DNA of 47,338 nt from an uncultured Lachnospiraceae bacterium (GCA_947176065.1 CAMWPB010000038.1:1-47338); one strand, 5' to 3'. Numbered from the stretch's first letter, positions 25,841 to 35,542 are shown. Notes: a model not told the origin generated them from the sequence alone. Program-made: numbers and translations.

Positions 25841-28800
25841 ATGGCGAAAAAAACAACAGAAAGAAAGCCGAAGAGAAGATTAAGGAAGACAGCCAGACGG
25901 AGTCTGGCGGCGGTATTGATGGTCACTTCCATTGCGGTGGCCGCTATTCCTGCGCCGGAGAACCTGGCTGATAATCCGGGGGCGAGAGCAGAGGATGCGG
26001 TGGAGTCGCCGGTGGCCTATGTGGATGCGGAAGAGGCCGGATTATTAGGCACTCCTCCCCAAAATGACTATGTTTTGCCATATACGGGACCTTCGGTTGG
26101 TCATGATATAACCAACAAAGCGGAATTGGAGGAATATGTTATCGCTCCGGCTGTTAAGCGTGGTGATATTGTGGCTACGGAGATTGCGACGTATCGAGGA
26201 TCTGAGCTATATCTCACGTGGCAGTTTATTTATAAGCCCGTTGGCAACAAAAACGGCCAGGTACTTAACTATAATGATGAGTTTCCTGTAGATTTGGTGG
26301 ATCTCGGACTACAGCCGAATAAGTCATATTTTTCAGTTTACCAGAAAGCCTATGATAAGTATTTTGAGAAGCCGGAAGACCTTAATCAGGGCAGTGACCC
26401 GCAGCTGCAACTGGATAATATGGATAATCTTCGAATAACTGCGGATAGTTCTGCACCCGGTGGGTTTACTTATGCAGATTTTTATCCGACGGTTCCTGTA
26501 GTTTTTACATTTAGGGATTATGACAGTCTGTCAAATGCGGTAACGCTGGCTGAAAAGTATCAAAAATATTTTGAAACTTATTTTCCGGCGGATTATGAGA
26601 GAATGAAGGCCAGTGTCAAGGCGTTCTGGGATGAACATGACAAACTTGCTGCCAGTGATAAGCAGGAGGATAAAGATAAAGCCAAGGATATGGTTGCTGC
26701 TGACGATCCTCTTGGCGTGCAGCCTGCGCCGTTGTCGAGAGCGCCTTCCGATTTGGACAGGACGGGAAGGATAACTTTTTTCTGTGAACATAACCGGGTT
26801 TTAAAAGGGACGGGTTATACATTGGAGCTTGCGGCGGACGCAAGGCTTGACGCAGAACCGGAGACAAATGTGTATGTAGCACATGGCGGCAATGCGGAGG
26901 GACTTCTTGATTATAAAGACGACGGAAACGGTTATTTGGTAGAGAGGGAAGCCGTTACGCTTACGGCCATTTGTTACAGGGCTTTTGCGGGAGTACATAA
27001 TGTCAAGCAGATCAAGATTGACGAGAATGTGCGTACGATTGAGCAGAGTGCGTTTGAAGGTGCACGTATCAGCAGTGTCAGCATCGGTAACGCGGAGAGA
27101 ATTGGAGACAGAGCCTTTTACAACTGTATTGATTTGAAGGAAGTCAAATTTACAGATACGGCTCCGACGGGTGAGATTGGAGTAGAAGCTTTTTATGGTT
27201 CGGGAATCAACACGAAGCTTTCCCTTCCGTCTGTTCTGACCAAAATAGAATATGGTGCGTTTGCAAACTGTCCGGATTTAGGTGAGGTTCAGTTTGCGGA
27301 TACCGGTTTGCCATGCAGAGTAGGCGACTATGCGTTTTATGGGAACAAAAGATTGACCGACGTGAATTTTGGCCGGATTCGCATTGAAAAGATTGGTAAA
27401 TGCGCGTTTGCTATTGAGGCGCCGAGCGGCGATTCCATGACGAAATTTAGTTTTCCGGGCGAGAGCTTAGTAGAGATGGATGATTATGTCCTTGCTAACC
27501 GCCGTGGGCTTGAAACAGTTAATATTGAAAATTATACGAGAAAAGTGCCGGTACACACCTTTTATAATTGTTTCGGATTAAAGAAGGCTGAATTTTCGGA
27601 TAAATGTGGTGCCGCGTCTTTTGATCCTGAACTGTTTAAGGACGTGACGGAAGACAGCTTCTGTGTGTACGGACCAGAACTTTACGCCGGCAGTCCGGCG
27701 TTCCCAAGAACCAGTACGTGGGATGCGGTGCGTACCGATGGCAAGGGTATTCCCTATGTCTATATGAAAGACGGTAAAAAGCATTACGAGATGGCGCTTA
27801 CGAGTGATGACGGAACGAGATACCGCTATTCAGCCAGTGAGGATGGCACACTGATTTCCTGCGCCCTGATTACCCGGGACCCCGGAATGGTGGATCTGGT
27901 TATTCCTGAGAATATCGGAGATATTAAGATAAAGAGCATTGGAACGGGATGTTTCGATGATAAGGATCTACGCGCTGTGATCCGAACCATCACCATAAAG
28001 AATAATTCCGTGGCTGAAATCGGCGACAGCGTGTTCCGTGACCTGAAAAAGCTGATAAAGGTGCGGATCGGTGACTCTGTGACAAGTATCGGTGCCAATG
28101 CTTTCGCAGGCTGCTCGAGTTTATATGATGTTTACTTTACCAAGCCTGCCGCAGGACATTCGGCATTAAAGATCGGGACGGATGCCTTTGTCACAACAGG
28201 CGACCACCTGACCTTCCATGGGGATATCGTGGAGGGGTATGCGCCCTTCGAGTGGGCTACGAATCCGAACAATGTGCTGAGAGACCCGGATCATCCGAAC
28301 TATCCGCCGGTGAACATCTGTTACCAGAGTCTCTGGGACAGTGAACAGGGTGCGCATCTGACGGTGATGCCCGATAAGTCAACCGGAGAGGTGACACTTC
28401 TGGATTACCCGAAGTTTCAGGATCTGGAGAATCTTAGCAGGGATGATGAGCTGCAGGATTTCTGCCGTGACATGGAGGAGTACTACTATTATACGGTTTA
28501 TGATACCGACAGCGCGGAGGTGAATACGCTGCGGCATGAGTATGCGGTGATATTTGATGCAAAGCGTACGGGGGCTCTAAGTGTCACACTGAATGGCAGG
28601 GAGATTCCTAAGGCTGATTATGATGACGAATTGAATCTCAGATACGGTCCGTGGATCAATCCGGTTTACTGCAGCGGCGCATGGCTGGAGTACAGGGATG
28701 TGCAGGATGATACGGCGAAAGGAAAGCTGACGGATTTCCTGTTTAAACCTCTTGTTGTGCAGGCGATCGGGAATCCGAAGCCTTACTTTGAAGCTTATCC

Positions 28801-31435
28801 ATATAATTTCATGGATAACTATCAGAATTATTTAGATCCTAATATAGATTATAGCGCACTGCCGGAATATAAGCAGGTGCCGGAGAAGGTGTGGGGATTC
28901 ATTCACGCGACGCAGGATATCTATGTGCCAAAGGGCGTAGATTCCATAGATGTAATTACCTACATGGAGCAGAACCGTGACAACTATAATAAGTACATCA
29001 AGGACCGCCCGGCGGATACTATGTACACTACAACTCTGGGCGGGGCGGTTCCCGGACTGTTCAGCGGTTATTATAAGGATTACGATGAGGACGATGACGA
29101 AAGGGAAAATGCCGTAAAGGGTAACGATACGATACAGAGTGTTATCCTGACAGATGTAAAATCCCTGCCGGATTATGCCTTTGATGACTGTGAGCAGTTG
29201 ACGAGGGTGGAAATCCCGGCAGTGACGAAGGTGGGTAAACTTCCGTTCCGTAACTGTGAGAATCTGATCAATCTGGTGGGCAGTGCGGATTATCCTGCTG
29301 AGAGAGGTATTCTCTACGAGAGGCACAAGGATGCGGACGGCAATGACCGATATCGGATTATTGAATGTCTGCTGGCGAGGGGAAGGAGCGGTACCGGTGA
29401 GGAGATGTCAGTCTCCACCATATCCTCCGCGACAGACAGCCTGATTCCGTTCCTGTGTGAGACTTGCGAGACGGATAAGGACGGAAGCAATGTTCTTCCT
29501 GCTATTGCAGAGGGCGCTTTTGAGGGATGTAAGTATATTTCTATTGTGAATCTCACCGATGCGGCAGGGTTGAAGACTATACCGAAGGATGCCTTTAAGG
29601 ATTGTAAGAATATAGGACAGATGATTCTGCCCGGTTCTGTGAACAAGATTGGAGATAATGCCTTTACCCGCACAGAGACGTCGGGCACGACTCACGCGAA
29701 TGTGACGATTTACGGCAGAGAGGTGGATATAGCGGATAATGCTTTCACGCCGAGAAGCGATTTCACGATCTACTCTTATGAGGATTCGGCGGCGAAACGG
29801 TATACGGACAGATATCAGATTGATTTCCAGCCGCTTAACGCATGCAGGGTATGGTTCTATGATTACGACGGTACGCCTCTTGGCGGTGCGCTGACGGTAG
29901 ATAAGGGAACAAGAGTGACCGATCTGCCGGCGGAAGCCCAGAAGGTTATGGAGGCAAATCACAGGCCCGGTTATAACTTTGACAAGTGGATGAGTGACGA
30001 GGGCAAGACACTGGATGATCCGATTGAGAACGATATGACTGTTTTCGTGGCGCAGTATACCAGTGACGGTACGCTTGTTGACGGCAAGTGCAGTGTACAG
30101 TTTGTACATGGCCGTACGGGACAGGTGTTCAGCGGAAGAGGTGCGGACGATAACGACAGGTATCTGATTGTGCCGGGAACCAGCTTTGCAGATCCCTTAA
30201 ACGGCGGACTGCCTACACCGGTACCTTCACCGAACCCGACCGAGGATGGGTATACGTTCCTGAATGAATTCAGGACAGACGCGGGCGAGGTATGGACGCC
30301 TGAGACGATTATCAGCCGGAATATGACGGTGCTTGCACTCTTCGGACAGTCGGGAGGAGATGGAAATAGCAGCGGCGGTTCTACCAGCGGTGGTTCTACC
30401 AGCAACGGCTCCACTACGAGCAGAGGCTCTACCAGCGGCGGTTCCACAACAAGCAGGGGAAGCAGCAGCAGTAGTAAAAAGAGCAGCTCCACAAGCAGCA
30501 GCTCTACCTCCAGCAGCTCCACAAGCGCTACATCGACCACTTCAAGCGGTGTAGGACAGTACACGGTATTTGTGGAAGGCGGAAGCGGCTCCGGCAGCTA
30601 TGCGCCGGGCACGGTAGTTATTATCTCGTGCTATATGCCTGCAGACGGTATGAGATTCGAGAAGTGGACGACAGAGTCAAACGGCGTGGCTCTTGCCAGC
30701 ACGACGATGACGACAACCACCTTTACGATGCCGGCCAACAACGTGACGGTTAAGGCGAATTACGTGGAGGCTCCTGCGACGCCTGCGGTAGCGGTGAATA
30801 CCGGCGGCGGTAATGGCGGCGGAAGCGGCAATGGCAGCAACACCGGCACAACCGGCGGCAACGGCAATACCAGAGTGGATATAGAGAAGCCGGGTATCTC
30901 CAACAGAGATCTGGCGACGGCTAACACGAACGGTTCTTCGGATAACTTCATTGTGAAGATTTCCGAGACGGATGAGGCGACCAGAGCAGTGGCGGCGGCC
31001 CTCACAAACAAGTACGGTACACTGGACAATATCCTGTACTATGCAATGGATATCAGTCTGTATGATTCTACCGGAACCACAAAGATTACGGATACCACGG
31101 GACTGTCGGTAGATATCACGATCCCGATTCCGGATTCATTGGTGGCTTATGGCGGTAACAACATGGCGGGTGCGGTTATTAACGGCGATCAGTTAGAGAG
31201 CCTGAACGAGAGCTTTACCACGATAAACGGTGTACCTTGTATCCGTTTCCGTGCGACGCACTTCTCGCCTTATACGGTTTATGTGGACACCGGAAATCTG
31301 GTGGAGGGCATGCTTGACGTGACGCCCAAGACCGGTGACCCGATTCATCCGAAGTGGTTCTTATCGCTCGGGCTGGCTTGTCTGTCGATCATTTTGTTCC
31401 TGAAGAAGGACAAAAAGGTGAAGGCAAAGGCATAA
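25841..31435 (+). CDS. Giant BspA-type leucine-rich-repeat surface protein with sorting signal
   Basis: A 1864-residue cell-wall protein. A very basic N-terminus leads to a signal peptide core near 25-40 (SLAAVLMVTSIAVAAI). LRR_5/BspA repeats occur at about 387-600, 686-766 and 1096-1306, for example IGDRAFYNCIDLKEVKF. Two InlB-like repeats follow (about 1336-1407 and 1416-1502), then a Ser/Thr/Gly linker, a further InlB-like domain near 1571-1643 ending TFTMPANNVTVKANY, and a pre-anchor domain. The sorting signal TPKTGD starts at T1828, followed by a hydrophobic segment and a KKDKKVKAKA tail. It probably binds host or microbial ligands. ATG 25841 has GAGGAG seven bases upstream. The part near 26.1-27.7 kb is AT-richer than its surroundings. 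Confidence 0.9.
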   Translation: MAKKTTERKPKRRLRKTARRSLAAVLMVTSIAVAAIPAPENLADNPGARAEDAVESPVAYVDAEEAGLLGTPPQNDYVLPYTGPSVGHDITNKAELEEYVIAPAVKRGDIVATEIATYRGSELYLTWQFIYKPVGNKNGQVLNYNDEFPVDLVDLGLQPNKSYFSVYQKAYDKYFEKPEDLNQGSDPQLQLDNMDNLRITADSSAPGGFTYADFYPTVPVVFTFRDYDSLSNAVTLAEKYQKYFETYFPADYERMKASVKAFWDEHDKLAASDKQEDKDKAKDMVAADDPLGVQPAPLSRAPSDLDRTGRITFFCEHNRVLKGTGYTLELAADARLDAEPETNVYVAHGGNAEGLLDYKDDGNGYLVEREAVTLTAICYRAFAGVHNVKQIKIDENVRTIEQSAFEGARISSVSIGNAERIGDRAFYNCIDLKEVKFTDTAPTGEIGVEAFYGSGINTKLSLPSVLTKIEYGAFANCPDLGEVQFADTGLPCRVGDYAFYGNKRLTDVNFGRIRIEKIGKCAFAIEAPSGDSMTKFSFPGESLVEMDDYVLANRRGLETVNIENYTRKVPVHTFYNCFGLKKAEFSDKCGAASFDPELFKDVTEDSFCVYGPELYAGSPAFPRTSTWDAVRTDGKGIPYVYMKDGKKHYEMALTSDDGTRYRYSASEDGTLISCALITRDPGMVDLVIPENIGDIKIKSIGTGCFDDKDLRAVIRTITIKNNSVAEIGDSVFRDLKKLIKVRIGDSVTSIGANAFAGCSSLYDVYFTKPAAGHSALKIGTDAFVTTGDHLTFHGDIVEGYAPFEWATNPNNVLRDPDHPNYPPVNICYQSLWDSEQGAHLTVMPDKSTGEVTLLDYPKFQDLENLSRDDELQDFCRDMEEYYYYTVYDTDSAEVNTLRHEYAVIFDAKRTGALSVTLNGREIPKADYDDELNLRYGPWINPVYCSGAWLEYRDVQDDTAKGKLTDFLFKPLVVQAIGNPKPYFEAYPYNFMDNYQNYLDPNIDYSALPEYKQVPEKVWGFIHATQDIYVPKGVDSIDVITYMEQNRDNYNKYIKDRPADTMYTTTLGGAVPGLFSGYYKDYDEDDDERENAVKGNDTIQSVILTDVKSLPDYAFDDCEQLTRVEIPAVTKVGKLPFRNCENLINLVGSADYPAERGILYERHKDADGNDRYRIIECLLARGRSGTGEEMSVSTISSATDSLIPFLCETCETDKDGSNVLPAIAEGAFEGCKYISIVNLTDAAGLKTIPKDAFKDCKNIGQMILPGSVNKIGDNAFTRTETSGTTHANVTIYGREVDIADNAFTPRSDFTIYSYEDSAAKRYTDRYQIDFQPLNACRVWFYDYDGTPLGGALTVDKGTRVTDLPAEAQKVMEANHRPGYNFDKWMSDEGKTLDDPIENDMTVFVAQYTSDGTLVDGKCSVQFVHGRTGQVFSGRGADDNDRYLIVPGTSFADPLNGGLPTPVPSPNPTEDGYTFLNEFRTDAGEVWTPETIISRNMTVLALFGQSGGDGNSSGGSTSGGSTSNGSTTSRGSTSGGSTTSRGSSSSSKKSSSTSSSSTSSSSTSATSTTSSGVGQYTVFVEGGSGSGSYAPGTVVIISCYMPADGMRFEKWTTESNGVALASTTMTTTTFTMPANNVTVKANYVEAPATPAVAVNTGGGNGGGSGNGSNTGTTGGNGNTRVDIEKPGISNRDLATANTNGSSDNFIVKISETDEATRAVAAALTNKYGTLDNILYYAMDISLYDSTGTTKITDTTGLSVDITIPIPDSLVAYGGNNMAGAVINGDQLESLNESFTTINGVPCIRFRATHFSPYTVYVDTGNLVEGMLDVTPKTGDPIHPKWFLSLGLACLSIILFLKKDKKVKAKA
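30352..30552 (+). repeat. Low-complexity Ser/Gly/Thr coding repeat
   Basis: An in-frame tract of repeated GGSTS, RGSTS and SSSTS units encodes a flexible linker between the InlB-like domains of the LRR protein. Repeated GGTTCTACCAGC-type units make length change by slippage likely. Confidence 0.8.
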
Positions 31436-31462
31436 GGGATTTATATCCCGAGGGGGAATCTT

Positions 31463-34420
31463 ATGAGGAAACAAATAAGAAAGCTGATCGGCACGTTGTT
31501 TTTGGTAACAGCGATTGTCGTGACACAGATTCCTGTATCAGATGTGGAGGCGGAGGATTCCTCCGCCGCATCTGATTTTCAGATGAATGGAACTACATTA
31601 GTGAAGTATAATGGCACGGCTGAGAACGTGTCTGTTTCTAATCAGGTTAAAAGGATAGATACGGAAGCCTTTGCGGGGAATGACTATGTGCGCAGCGTTA
31701 CCTTGGGTGATGCGGTGGAGGTTATTGGCGCGAGGGCTTTTTCCGATTGTGATAATCTGGAGAGCGTGACGGTTCCCGACAGTGTGACGGTGATCGAAAA
31801 CGCGGCATTTTCCAACTGTCCTTCTTTGAGGAGGGTTTCTGTCGGGAAGGGGCTTGAGAGCCTTGGAAACGGTGCTTTTGCGGGAGATTATAGTCTGGCG
31901 TCCGTGGATTTTTCCAGCGATAATCCGTATTTTGTCTGCGACGACGGCGCGATCTATAATAAAAAAGGCTGGGATGTGCTTTATCAGGTGCTTGCGGGCA
32001 GAAAGGCGGATTCTTACAGTATGCCGTCTTCCGTGTACAAGATCAGGCCCTATAGTTTCTGGGGCGATTATCATTTACAGGATGTGAGTATCAGCAGCAA
32101 TGTGTCAGAGATTACGGGGTATGCGTTTTCTAACTGCAAGAATCTGAAGGTGGTCAGCATTCCGTATTCCGTGAAAAGTATTGACATGAAGGCTTTTGAG
32201 GACTGTGTCAGACTCCGGGATATCACGATTCCGATCTCAGTAAGCTCGATTCACTCCACGGCTTTTGACGGCTGTACGAAGCTGGAGATTCATGCGGAGG
32301 CCGGTTCCTATGCAAAGAGTTTTGCCCAGACGCTTGTTCTCGATGATATAGAGGTTTCTGAGTATGAGGAGGCGCCGATTCCCGGAAGCGTCAGTGAGAA
32401 CAGCGCGGACGGGGCGGATACGCCGGTTGTGGGGCCCGTGGACTATTACCATGAGGTAACCCATATGAACGCCATGGAAGCGGAGGAGGACGATCCCCGC
32501 GTGAAGGCAAAATCACGTGTGGTCGGGCAGGAAGTCTATGTGCTGGTGGATAATGCCAAAGCAACCGTGAACGTGGGAGGCACCGGGGAGATTCTGGGCG
32601 GCGAGCCTGTTGTGGAGGAGCCTGATCTGGATACGGTTCCCGGCCTTGCGGGATCGGAGGATGCCAAGGGCGGCTCCTTCCCGAAATATACGGTGGTAAA
32701 TGGCGAGTCGATAGCGGCGCAGGCTTATTATGACGAAGATATGACTTCCTGTGAGATACCGTCGGGTATCCGCCGGATCGGGGAATTTGCTTATGCAAGG
32801 TCGGCTCTGAATACGGTAAGGATTCCCGATGGCGTTGAGGAGATCGGTTATGCGGCATTTTATCACTGCAACGATTTGACTGATGTGGTCATTCCTGACA
32901 GTGTAAAAGAGATAGGCGTTTCCGCCTTTGACAGGACACCCTGGCTTTCCGGCTGGAAAGCGAACGCAGGCGAAGCTGGGGAATTTCTCATCGTGGGTGA
33001 CGGCATTCTGCTGGCATACAGGGGAAATGGCGGCGTCGTTGCGATTCCTGACTCCGTAAAAATGATCGGCCCGGAAGCGTTTAAGGGATTGAGCAGTGTG
33101 GACGGCGTACAGATTCCGGACAGTGTCTCCGTGATCGGCGAGGGTGCCTTTGAGGACTGTGTGAATCTGGCGACGGTTCATGGGGCGGAGGGAGTGAAAC
33201 AGATCCGTGACAGAGCTTTTGCAGGCTGTCCCATAAGAACAGTTACCATTCCGGCCTCTGTGGAGCAGATCGGCCTCCGGGCTTTCGACAATGAGAACAT
33301 AAAGGATGGCGTGATTTATTTTGCGGGCGATCAGCTTCCGGCACGTTCCTATGAAAATGCGTCTACGAAGCTCTATCGGGATACCTACAGAGGACAGGTC
33401 TTTACGGGAACCCGCATTGCCGTGATTCCGGCAGGTGTAACAGATTTAACAGATACCTGTCTTTCCAATGTGGGAGGCGATTTTACGGGCGTTATCTGCA
33501 GAAAGAAAGCAGCGGCGGGTAAAAATGCCGGAGAGTCTTCGGACGAGGAGGACAGTGATTCGACGGATGCGTCTGAAGATGCGAACACCGAAAATCAAGA
33601 TAGTAGAAAAAATACGGAGAACGAAACCGAAGAAGAGCCGGAAGAAGAGGGCGGCATACTCACTATTCTGGCAAGAAGGGGAGGCGGTCCCGGTCCAGGG
33701 GAAACCGTGGAGATAAACGGAACTGTATATACGCTGGAAGCGGGTGAAGAGCGGATTTCCGATACAAATGCCGAGAAACCGCAGAGCGGTATTACCGTAA
33801 AGAACAGCAGCTACTCGATACCGCAGGACAGCCTGATCACGGCGGTTATGGAAGGCGGAGAGGGCTGTTATCAGATCGATATTGCCGACAGCGAAGAGGC
33901 GAAGACAAAGATTGGGGATGTGTATAAGTCGATCTACGGTAATAAGCTGCCGCATTCCCTGCATGCTTATGAGATTACCATGACGGATACAACGACCGAT
34001 GTGCCCATCACGGGACTCGGCAAACAGCGGGTGGAGATTACCATGCCCCTGCCTGCCGGAGTACTGCAGGAAAATCTGCACGTGGTATGTCTGGATGAGG
34101 ACGGCCAGCTCGAAGAGGTGGACAGCCGCATCGTCTCTCTGGATGGCGGGGACGCAGTGGCATTTCAGGCGGCGCACTTCTCGGCCTATGGTATTTACAA
34201 TTATGGTACAGGTCCGGCAGTGGCGGATGTGAAGGATGGGCAGGCGGTGTTTGTCTCGCTCGGGAAAAAGGATGCGTCACCCGACACCGGGGACAACAGC
34301 ATTCATCCCAAGTACTTCCTCTGCGCAGGACTGTTCTTTGCGGCGATGGCCATGTTTTTCTATCAGAAGACGACATGGGCAAGGTGGAAGAGAAGACTTC
34401 GCCGGATCAGCAGAAAATAA
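31463..34420 (+). CDS. Second BspA-type LRR surface protein with sorting signal
   Basis: A 985-residue cell-wall protein with a signal peptide ending near VEAED (about residue 31). LRR_5/BspA repeats run at about 53-290 (VIGARAFSDCDNLESVTVPD) and 410-620 (EEIGYAAFYHCNDLTDVVIP). An acidic linker of about 45 residues near 685-730 follows, then a pre-anchor domain related to that of the preceding protein. The sorting signal SPDTGD lies at 939-944, with IHPKYF, a hydrophobic segment and a very basic tail (RWKRRLRRISRK). It starts 27 bp after the first LRR gene, with GAGGGGG as ribosome site, so the two are almost certainly co-expressed. A strong terminator ends the transcript. Confidence 0.92.
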   Translation: MRKQIRKLIGTLFLVTAIVVTQIPVSDVEAEDSSAASDFQMNGTTLVKYNGTAENVSVSNQVKRIDTEAFAGNDYVRSVTLGDAVEVIGARAFSDCDNLESVTVPDSVTVIENAAFSNCPSLRRVSVGKGLESLGNGAFAGDYSLASVDFSSDNPYFVCDDGAIYNKKGWDVLYQVLAGRKADSYSMPSSVYKIRPYSFWGDYHLQDVSISSNVSEITGYAFSNCKNLKVVSIPYSVKSIDMKAFEDCVRLRDITIPISVSSIHSTAFDGCTKLEIHAEAGSYAKSFAQTLVLDDIEVSEYEEAPIPGSVSENSADGADTPVVGPVDYYHEVTHMNAMEAEEDDPRVKAKSRVVGQEVYVLVDNAKATVNVGGTGEILGGEPVVEEPDLDTVPGLAGSEDAKGGSFPKYTVVNGESIAAQAYYDEDMTSCEIPSGIRRIGEFAYARSALNTVRIPDGVEEIGYAAFYHCNDLTDVVIPDSVKEIGVSAFDRTPWLSGWKANAGEAGEFLIVGDGILLAYRGNGGVVAIPDSVKMIGPEAFKGLSSVDGVQIPDSVSVIGEGAFEDCVNLATVHGAEGVKQIRDRAFAGCPIRTVTIPASVEQIGLRAFDNENIKDGVIYFAGDQLPARSYENASTKLYRDTYRGQVFTGTRIAVIPAGVTDLTDTCLSNVGGDFTGVICRKKAAAGKNAGESSDEEDSDSTDASEDANTENQDSRKNTENETEEEPEEEGGILTILARRGGGPGPGETVEINGTVYTLEAGEERISDTNAEKPQSGITVKNSSYSIPQDSLITAVMEGGEGCYQIDIADSEEAKTKIGDVYKSIYGNKLPHSLHAYEITMTDTTTDVPITGLGKQRVEITMPLPAGVLQENLHVVCLDEDGQLEEVDSRIVSLDGGDAVAFQAAHFSAYGIYNYGTGPAVADVKDGQAVFVSLGKKDASPDTGDNSIHPKYFLCAGLFFAAMAMFFYQKTTWARWKRRLRRISRK

Positions 34421-34443
34421 AATAGGTATATGTGCATAAAATG

Positions 34444-34483
34444 ACTCCCGGCATACTATATATGTAAAGCCGGGAGTTTTTTT
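34444..34483 (+). terminator. Strong intrinsic terminator of the surface operon
   Basis: ACTCCCGGC pairs perfectly with GCCGGGAGT around a 16-base loop, followed by seven T. It lies 23 bp after the stop of the second LRR gene and only 5 bp before the start codon of the S8 peptidase gene. Confidence 0.92.
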
Positions 34484-34488
34484 GTACG

Positions 34489-35409
34489 ATGGACAGGGTA
34501 AAGAGACAGCTTGGATGCAATGAAAAGATGCAGTACAGCGTGGCCACGGAGGAAGTCTGCGTGGCTGTTTTAGATACAGGGATAGGCAGTCACCCGGATT
34601 TTGAGGGTCGGGTGGTTGCCTTTCACGATTTTGTGAATGACAGACAGGATTCTTATGATGACAGCGGACACGGAACCCATGTGGCCGGGTGTATCGGTGG
34701 CAGCGGCCGGCTCTCAGGCGGTCGTTTCAGTGGGATTGCGCCCACCTGCAGGCTCTGTGTGGGGAAGGTTCTTGACGAGAAGGGGGAGGGTAGTATTGAG
34801 AGCATGTACCATGGCCTTCTCTGGGTTTTGGAGAACCGCCTGCGCTACCGGATCCGGGTGCTCAATATCTCCGTTGGCATTGGTGAAGACGGGGATCAGG
34901 AAAGGGTGGAGGAGCTTTCGGGACTTTTGGAGAGGGTCTGCGAGCAGGGAGTCGTAGTGGTCTGCGCCGCCGGAAATAAAGGGCCCGGGGAAGGAACGCT
35001 GTCTCCTCTGGGAGAAAGTCGCAGCGTCATTACCGTTGGCTGCCATGAGGGCGGATATTTTGGTGCGAGAAGAGATCTGTGCGAGAATTATTCCGGCAGA
35101 GGGCGGGAGGATCTGCCCTACAGAAAACCGGATCTGGTGGCACCGGGCACGGACGTGGTTTCCTGTAATTTAAACTGGCGCCGGGACAGGAGAGGCGCGT
35201 ACCGCGATGCCTATACAAAGAAAACCGGCACATCCATGGCTACGCCCATTGTTTCCGGCGCGGCGGCGCTCTATCTGCAGAAATACCCGTTCAGCAACAG
35301 CAGGCAGGTAAAGCGGCAGATGGTCTACACGGCAAGGGACTTAGGGGTCGAGTGGAACAGACAGGGCTGGGGGATGCTGGATATAGAAAAATTGTGCAGT
35401 TATTATTGA
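34489..35409 (+). CDS. Intracellular subtilisin-like S8 peptidase
   Basis: A 306-residue serine protease of the S8 family with its full catalytic triad: Asp29 in VLDTGIGSHPDF, His61 in DSGHGTHVAG and Ser249 in GTSMATP. The oxyanion Asn lies in CAAGNKGPG. There is no signal peptide and no pro-domain, so it resembles the intracellular serine proteases and AprX-type enzymes. Its length is close to a bare catalytic domain. The start codon follows the T-run of the terminator directly, and the only purine-rich sequence at suitable distance is the GGGAG in the right arm of that terminator (12 bases upstream). ATG 34528 is an alternative start that would just keep Asp29. A role in handling surface proteins is unlikely given its predicted location. 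Confidence 0.9.
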   Translation: MDRVKRQLGCNEKMQYSVATEEVCVAVLDTGIGSHPDFEGRVVAFHDFVNDRQDSYDDSGHGTHVAGCIGGSGRLSGGRFSGIAPTCRLCVGKVLDEKGEGSIESMYHGLLWVLENRLRYRIRVLNISVGIGEDGDQERVEELSGLLERVCEQGVVVVCAAGNKGPGEGTLSPLGESRSVITVGCHEGGYFGARRDLCENYSGRGREDLPYRKPDLVAPGTDVVSCNLNWRRDRRGAYRDAYTKKTGTSMATPIVSGAAALYLQKYPFSNSRQVKRQMVYTARDLGVEWNRQGWGMLDIEKLCSYY

Positions 35410-35434
35410 CAGAGTCGGGTATATTGTATACAAT
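35406..35434 (+). promoter_or_regulatory. Near-consensus promoter for gntR-icd
   Basis: TTGACA at 35406-35411 and TACAAT at 35429-35434 are 17 bp apart. The -35 overlaps the TGA stop of the S8 peptidase gene. A transcript starting near 35441 would have a leader of about 100 bases. Confidence 0.85.
35423..35434. promoter_or_regulatory. Candidate GntR/FCD operator over the -10 box
   Basis: ATTGTATACAAT is a perfect 12-bp palindrome whose right half is the -10 box. Its TTGT/ACAA core fits the GT-n-AC pattern typical of GntR-family operators. Binding here would block RNA polymerase, so autoregulation by the adjacent gntR gene is the simple reading (inference). Confidence 0.65.
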
Positions 35435-35542
35435 TATACGAGGTGAAAGAAAACGGGAGATGTGCCCACGCGTATGCGGCAGACTCTCGTTCATGCGCCG
35501 TTAAAGAAAAGAAAAAAATACGGTGTAGAAGTGAGGAAGGAA

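Noticed and set aside
29408..30109. Minus-strand frame of 233 codons opposite the LRR gene
   Set aside because: Antisense shadow without ribosome site or family likeness.
35460..35504. 14-codon upstream frame in the gntR leader
   Set aside because: The purine-rich site is too far (about 15 bases) and the peptide has no attenuator-like codon run; not enough to call a leader peptide.
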